From assembly GCA_951812525.1 (NCBI GenBank), contig OX638316.1, forward strand, positions 3,714,506 through 3,778,505: DNA of 64,000 bases, written 5' to 3'. The notes beneath the pieces are model-generated. The model was not told the DNA's origin. It saw only the letters and a program-made list of their open reading frames with translations, and ran no database searches. Source of the stretch: an uncultured Poribacteria bacterium (GTDB lineage: Bacteria; Poribacteria; WGA-4E; WGA-3G). The stretch's first letter is position 1, and every line of letters begins with the position of its first letter. Shown here one piece after another: positions 60,741 through 64,000 of this stretch. Both the position numbers and the translations under genes were made by a program.

Positions 60741-62198
60741 CTACCATGGCATAGCTGCTTTTCTATCCTTAACCTGCTGCCAAAATTCATCGACTGTTTG
60801 TTGCCAAGATTCATCGGTTGTTTCTTGGGTGTGCCGATCTCCGGGTATTAGGAAACTTTCCCATTCACTTTTAAGGGTTTTAGCAAAATCGTCATCGTCA
60901 TACTCCAAACCCAGAATCCATTGTTGGATTATGCGACCACAGCGAACAGCCTTAGCGCGCTCCTCACTTCGCATTACCCATCTACGCTTTCCAGTTCGAG
61001 TCACAGTAGGAACCAATAGAAAATACTGCCATGGAGCTAGATGAAGCTGCCATTCTAACTTACTAAGACCTTTCAACGCATATCCTACAGTGTCGGGAGC
61101 GGGATTTTCCGGATCATGAAGTCGTGTGTTGAGCAACTCTCTTGCTATTTCGGCTAACATCTGTTGTCCGATAGGCCAAAACAATAAGTGGTCAGTTCCA
61201 CTTTTGTTATCTCTATCAGTAATTTCATGAAACCGCATTTTGGTTGGATCGCTATGAAGAGCTGGAAGTTCGGCAAGTAAGCCATCCCAGTACATCAATA
61301 ATTCGTCATAAAGGCTATCAATGTATTCTTCGGAAGAAGGCCGGAAGCGTATAAAGTTTTTTAGATCCGGACCTTCCTCATTGTCCGGTCCCCATCCTAT
61401 AGAAAGTCGCTTTGATGAACTCAACAGTGCAACGTTCATATCGTAGAGTGTTTCAAGGCTAGTAAAATACGAATCTCCGGTTTTGAGATTTTTAGGCTTT
61501 TTAGTTTTAATTCTTGTTGAGTCTCTTTGTCTCAGAGCATCCGATTGAAAGAAAGTATAATCAGTTATTAACCGTCGAGTGAGAATCGCAAATGTGTCGT
61601 CCTCATCCATGATGATATTTGTTGCCTGATCCGTTTTTTGGGCATACCGATTAAGATTGGAGAAAAGCCTACGATATTTTTGCATGAAACTTTGGCGAGA
61701 GTCTTGCTCGCTCGGGACAACGACGATAACAGAAAGTTCGTCGTTCTCAACGTCTCTCGGGGCACCATCTGACAAGGAGTTGTTTCGATCCAGAACGGTC
61801 TTAATTGCTGATAAACGGTGTTGTCCGTCAAGAGCATAATATTTCTGTGTTCCGTCGAATTGCAGGACACCGAACGCCTGCTTAAATCGTTGATCGTTAT
61901 GAGCAAGCGTAAAACGAGGATCTGCTGTAATCTCAACTGGCTCGAATTTCGGGTTTCCGTTAAGTGCTGCAACAACTATTGAGGAGAAGAAACGATGTGG
62001 TTGATTCTTCAGATATTCAACAATATACTTTTTGACTCTGCTTTCTTCTAGTATTCGCTGAACTGCTTCGTCAAGGGTTTTATCTTCGTATATTTCGGAA
62101 GCGTACATCACATTCTGGCTTAATTCGCGTGCGGTCATTTTGACGACATAGTAGTCCCATGTACCCATTCGTGAACGTAAAGCCGGGTAAATATTCAT
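60741..62198 (-). CDS. DndB-like DGQHR-domain protein
   Basis: A 485-residue protein with DGQHR at residues 124-128 (KYYALDGQHRLSAIKTVLD), the signature of DndB and related ParB/Srx-like proteins of DNA phosphorothioation loci. The start WDYYVVKMTARELSQNVMYASEIY also resembles DndB. In dnd systems DndB represses or tunes the modification genes. Here it sits between a DUF262-HNH gene and a GHKL ATPase. GGAGAG lies about 11 bases upstream of the ATG. No membrane helix. Confidence 0.88.
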   Translation of the reverse strand: MNIYPALRSRMGTWDYYVVKMTARELSQNVMYASEIYEDKTLDEAVQRILEESRVKKYIVEYLKNQPHRFFSSIVVAALNGNPKFEPVEITADPRFTLAHNDQRFKQAFGVLQFDGTQKYYALDGQHRLSAIKTVLDRNNSLSDGAPRDVENDELSVIVVVPSEQDSRQSFMQKYRRLFSNLNRYAQKTDQATNIIMDEDDTFAILTRRLITDYTFFQSDALRQRDSTRIKTKKPKNLKTGDSYFTSLETLYDMNVALLSSSKRLSIGWGPDNEEGPDLKNFIRFRPSSEEYIDSLYDELLMYWDGLLAELPALHSDPTKMRFHEITDRDNKSGTDHLLFWPIGQQMLAEIARELLNTRLHDPENPAPDTVGYALKGLSKLEWQLHLAPWQYFLLVPTVTRTGKRRWVMRSEERAKAVRCGRIIQQWILGLEYDDDDFAKTLKSEWESFLIPGDRHTQETTDESWQQTVDEFWQQVKDRKAAMPW

Positions 62199-62271
62199 AA
62201 GCGTTACTCTCCGTTGTTTATAGTAGTCTTTTAGTTGTCACATCAGAAAATTGATGTGTTTAAAATCAGTA

Positions 62272-63519
62272 TTAATGTGCGCCTTTACGAGCATTACATT
62301 CCCTACAAAGTGTTTGAACATTATCAAGTGTTGTTCGCCCACCTCTACTATGAGGAATTATATGGTCAGCTTGCATTTCTTCAAATCCAATTTTGTTTTT
62401 ACACACTTGACAGGTTTCATTGTCCCGGCGCCAAATCACTTTTCGCTCGTCTTGAGTAAAAGAGCGTTGAAGGTCTTTTGGTGTCAAATTTTGAGTGTCT
62501 TTGATAAATCGTCTTATGTACACTTGATGACGGGTTTCAATATTTGGTTTTGTGCCTCCTGAACGAATAAATGCATCGATATAATCATATAAATCTCTAT
62601 CCCAGCAATCTTTACCTGAAGAAAGCAATTCACTAGGATCAGATATAGCTGCCCGTCTATCTATCTCAAAGGCGACGTAAAAGTCAGCAAAATCGGCTTC
62701 ACGATCTCTAATAACGTATAGCTCATCCATTTTTGAAATCAGCAAATACAAATCTACGAAGCCCCACTTAATATCCATTTCTGGAGGACGATCTTCCAAA
62801 ACTTTTTCCAAATATTTCAGAAGACGTCTAACTTTTTTCGCAACTTGACTGTTGTGATCGAAATTTTGGTTGTTTCTGTACATTTTTGTTAGACTTGGAG
62901 CTTTGACATCTGTTGGTCCTTGCGCAATTTCCAAGCAGGTCACCACTGCGGCTAAGTCGTGCCACTCAAATCTCTTTCCAGGAAAGTGAGTTAATGGAAA
63001 TACACGGTGATTTTCCCCTAGATCCGCTATAAAGTCTCGCATATTACCTGGCATAGCATTTCGTTTTTCTACGGGATTTAGTGCTATACCCTCTTGTAGT
63101 CTTAAAAAAAGATCTCGTATTTCTAAGTCTGATGCATTTTCAACTTCAACGATATTAAGTTCAAATAAAGCAAATCGATCTTGTACCTCGCTTGATAATT
63201 CAGAGAATAGCTTATCTGATAAATCTCCAAAATCAAGTATATCTTTTGATATATCCCCCAACATATATTGATTGTCGTGGAAATCCCAAATTGCATTGAG
63301 TCTTTGCTGTCCGTCAACAACTTCGTGGTCGTACTTACCATCAGTAGATGAGCGGAGATAGAATTTTGGCATATCATATTGTCGAAGTATTGAATCTATA
63401 AGTAATTGTTTTTTTGAATCACTCCAAACCGGAGTTCGCTGGTATTGTGGTTTTGGGTTTATCCGTGGTTTCCTTCTGACAACTGTTTCAATTGTCCAAG
63501 TTCTAGGTCTGGTTTTCAT
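62272..63519 (-). CDS. DUF262-HNH endonuclease-like protein
   Basis: About 415 residues. The N-terminal DUF262 domain has the QYQRTPVWSDSKKQLLIDSILRQ block and the nucleotidase-like DGQQRL motif (VVDGQQRLNAIWDF, about 67-80). The C-terminal HNH nuclease has CQVCKNKIG, ADHIIPHSRGGRTTLDNVQTLC and RECNARKG, i.e. two zinc CXXC pairs around the DH...N...H core. DUF262-nuclease proteins include GmrS/GmrD, BrxU and SspE, which cut modified or unmodified phage DNA. The ATG at 63519 is chosen over a TTG at 63537; GGAG lies about 12 bases upstream. Confidence 0.9.
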   Translation of the reverse strand: MKTRPRTWTIETVVRRKPRINPKPQYQRTPVWSDSKKQLLIDSILRQYDMPKFYLRSSTDGKYDHEVVDGQQRLNAIWDFHDNQYMLGDISKDILDFGDLSDKLFSELSSEVQDRFALFELNIVEVENASDLEIRDLFLRLQEGIALNPVEKRNAMPGNMRDFIADLGENHRVFPLTHFPGKRFEWHDLAAVVTCLEIAQGPTDVKAPSLTKMYRNNQNFDHNSQVAKKVRRLLKYLEKVLEDRPPEMDIKWGFVDLYLLISKMDELYVIRDREADFADFYVAFEIDRRAAISDPSELLSSGKDCWDRDLYDYIDAFIRSGGTKPNIETRHQVYIRRFIKDTQNLTPKDLQRSFTQDERKVIWRRDNETCQVCKNKIGFEEMQADHIIPHSRGGRTTLDNVQTLCRECNARKGAH

Positions 63520-63565
63520 AAATCTAAGACACTCCAAATTATAAAAAATCTGTTCTACACAAATA

Positions 63566-64000
63566 TCACTTATGGCAAATCAAACATGGCTCCTCATCAT
63601 CTTCATCATCAAGTACCTCAGTGAGGGTTTCAGCTGCGGTAAAGATTTGCATCAGAGTTTGATTCGGTTTGGTCATTTTCTTCTCCGCTATTGCTTTTTT
63701 CTTATCTTCTATTGCTTTTTCAGTATTTGCTTTGATCTCTGCTATCCGTTCTGGTTTTGACAATTCTTCTAGGCTTTCACCCTGACACCATGTGAACAGT
63801 TCTCCAGTCTTTGAGTGTGGATTGGGTTTTTCGTATTCCTTAGCGAGTTCAAAGAGATCGGGGTGCTGCTCCAATAGCCCTACCCACTCGGATTTACGTT
63901 GGAAGAAACAGAAGTAGCACCCAGAACGCGTCCGCCAATTATAATAGTCAGGTAAACCGACACCACTTTCTTCCAGAATTCGGTAGACACCCTCTTTGGT
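63566..64000 (-). CDS. PAPS-reductase/DndC-like protein, truncated by window edge
   Basis: The C-terminal 144 residues of a protein whose start lies beyond 64000. TKEGVYRILEESGVGLPDYYNWRTRSGCYFCFFQRKSEWVGLLEQHPDLFELAKEYE matches the C-terminal part of phosphoadenosine-phosphosulfate-reductase-fold proteins of the kind represented by DndC and defence-associated relatives. Two cysteine pairs are visible, CYFC and CLIC close to the end (EEPCLICHK), a possible metal or Fe-S site. A coiled charged stretch (KANTEKAIEDKKKAIAEKK) separates them. It ends 46 bases before the DUF262-HNH start, so these are cotranscribed. No upstream dnd-type gene can be seen. Confidence 0.82.
   Translation of the reverse strand, partial: TKEGVYRILEESGVGLPDYYNWRTRSGCYFCFFQRKSEWVGLLEQHPDLFELAKEYEKPNPHSKTGELFTWCQGESLEELSKPERIAEIKANTEKAIEDKKKAIAEKKMTKPNQTLMQIFTAAETLTEVLDDEDDEEPCLICHK

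Noticed and set aside
1-64000. tRNA, rRNA or insertion-sequence genes
   Set aside because: No cloverleaf-type T-arm sequence, rRNA motif or transposase-like protein was found by reading; a tRNAscan or ISfinder search was not possible.

Overview
The window is a bacterial chromosome segment of moderate GC content with an outer membrane: it has DUF481-like and other beta-barrel proteins, an LpxL-type acyltransferase, an OmpA-like protein and a LolD-like ATPase. Tandem phytanoyl-CoA dioxygenase-like genes, a Uma2 (DUF820) gene, M28 and M32 peptidases, a nucleoside hydrolase, a large polytopic protein of the DUF6785 type, and many small palindromic and heptad repeats between genes suggest an uncultured lineage such as Candidatus Poribacteria or a relative. 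This is inference from gene content; there is no rRNA or other marker to prove it. I recognised no tRNA, rRNA, transposase or integrase.

Layout. 0-8.4 kb: a LolD-like ATPase with a secreted partner, Uma2, then a tight minus-strand operon (DUF481-like barrel, secreted acylphosphatase fusion, MobA-like NTase, MoxR ATPase, ABC permease with a large insertion, Rieske protein). 8.5-13.0 kb: nucleoside hydrolase, parallel beta-helix protein, lipoprotein, M32 carboxypeptidase. 13.0-14.5 kb: an orphan CRISPR array (10 repeats, 9 spacers, no cas genes) with a leader on its left. 14.6-22.4 kb: an unusual phosphate-uptake locus pstS-pstC-pstA-K+ channel-pstB1-pstB2-third permease-pstB3-phoU, in which the three ATPases have lost different catalytic motifs. 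22.6-33 kb: a minus-strand envelope and osmotic-stress block (three MscS-type genes, one a pseudogene; a cation-chloride-cotransporter-like carrier; broken outer-membrane genes; OmpA/MotB-like; YtxH; DUF948). It lies downstream of a good sigma-54 promoter and next to a PspF-like sigma-54 activator. 33-39 kb: Gfo/Idh/MocA oxidoreductase with a partner, intact paralogues of the broken mscS and outer-membrane genes, CorA, and a PhoB-type response regulator.

39.4-57.9 kb is mixed metabolic and envelope content: M28 peptidase, Fbp/Pot-type ABC ATPase, DUF6785-like protein, CtpA-type protease, LpxL-like acyltransferase, three tandem membrane paralogues, a 2H phosphoesterase coupled to an AAC(3)-like acetyltransferase, a nucleotidyltransferase, an ankyrin protein, two PhyH-like genes, and a degraded AlkC-like gene. 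58.2-64.0 kb (continuing past the right edge): a four-gene minus-strand operon of a PAPS-reductase/DndC-like protein, a DUF262-HNH protein, a DndB-like DGQHR protein and a GHKL-type ATPase. This combination looks like an uncommon DNA-modification/defence system and is the best candidate for something undescribed.

How the genes may work together (inference): the pst locus couples phosphate import to a K+ channel and PhoU, and the PhoB-like regulator at 38.3-39.0 kb is a possible controller. The sigma-54 activator probably drives the DUF948/barrel/YtxH/OmpA genes as an envelope-stress response near the osmotic channels.
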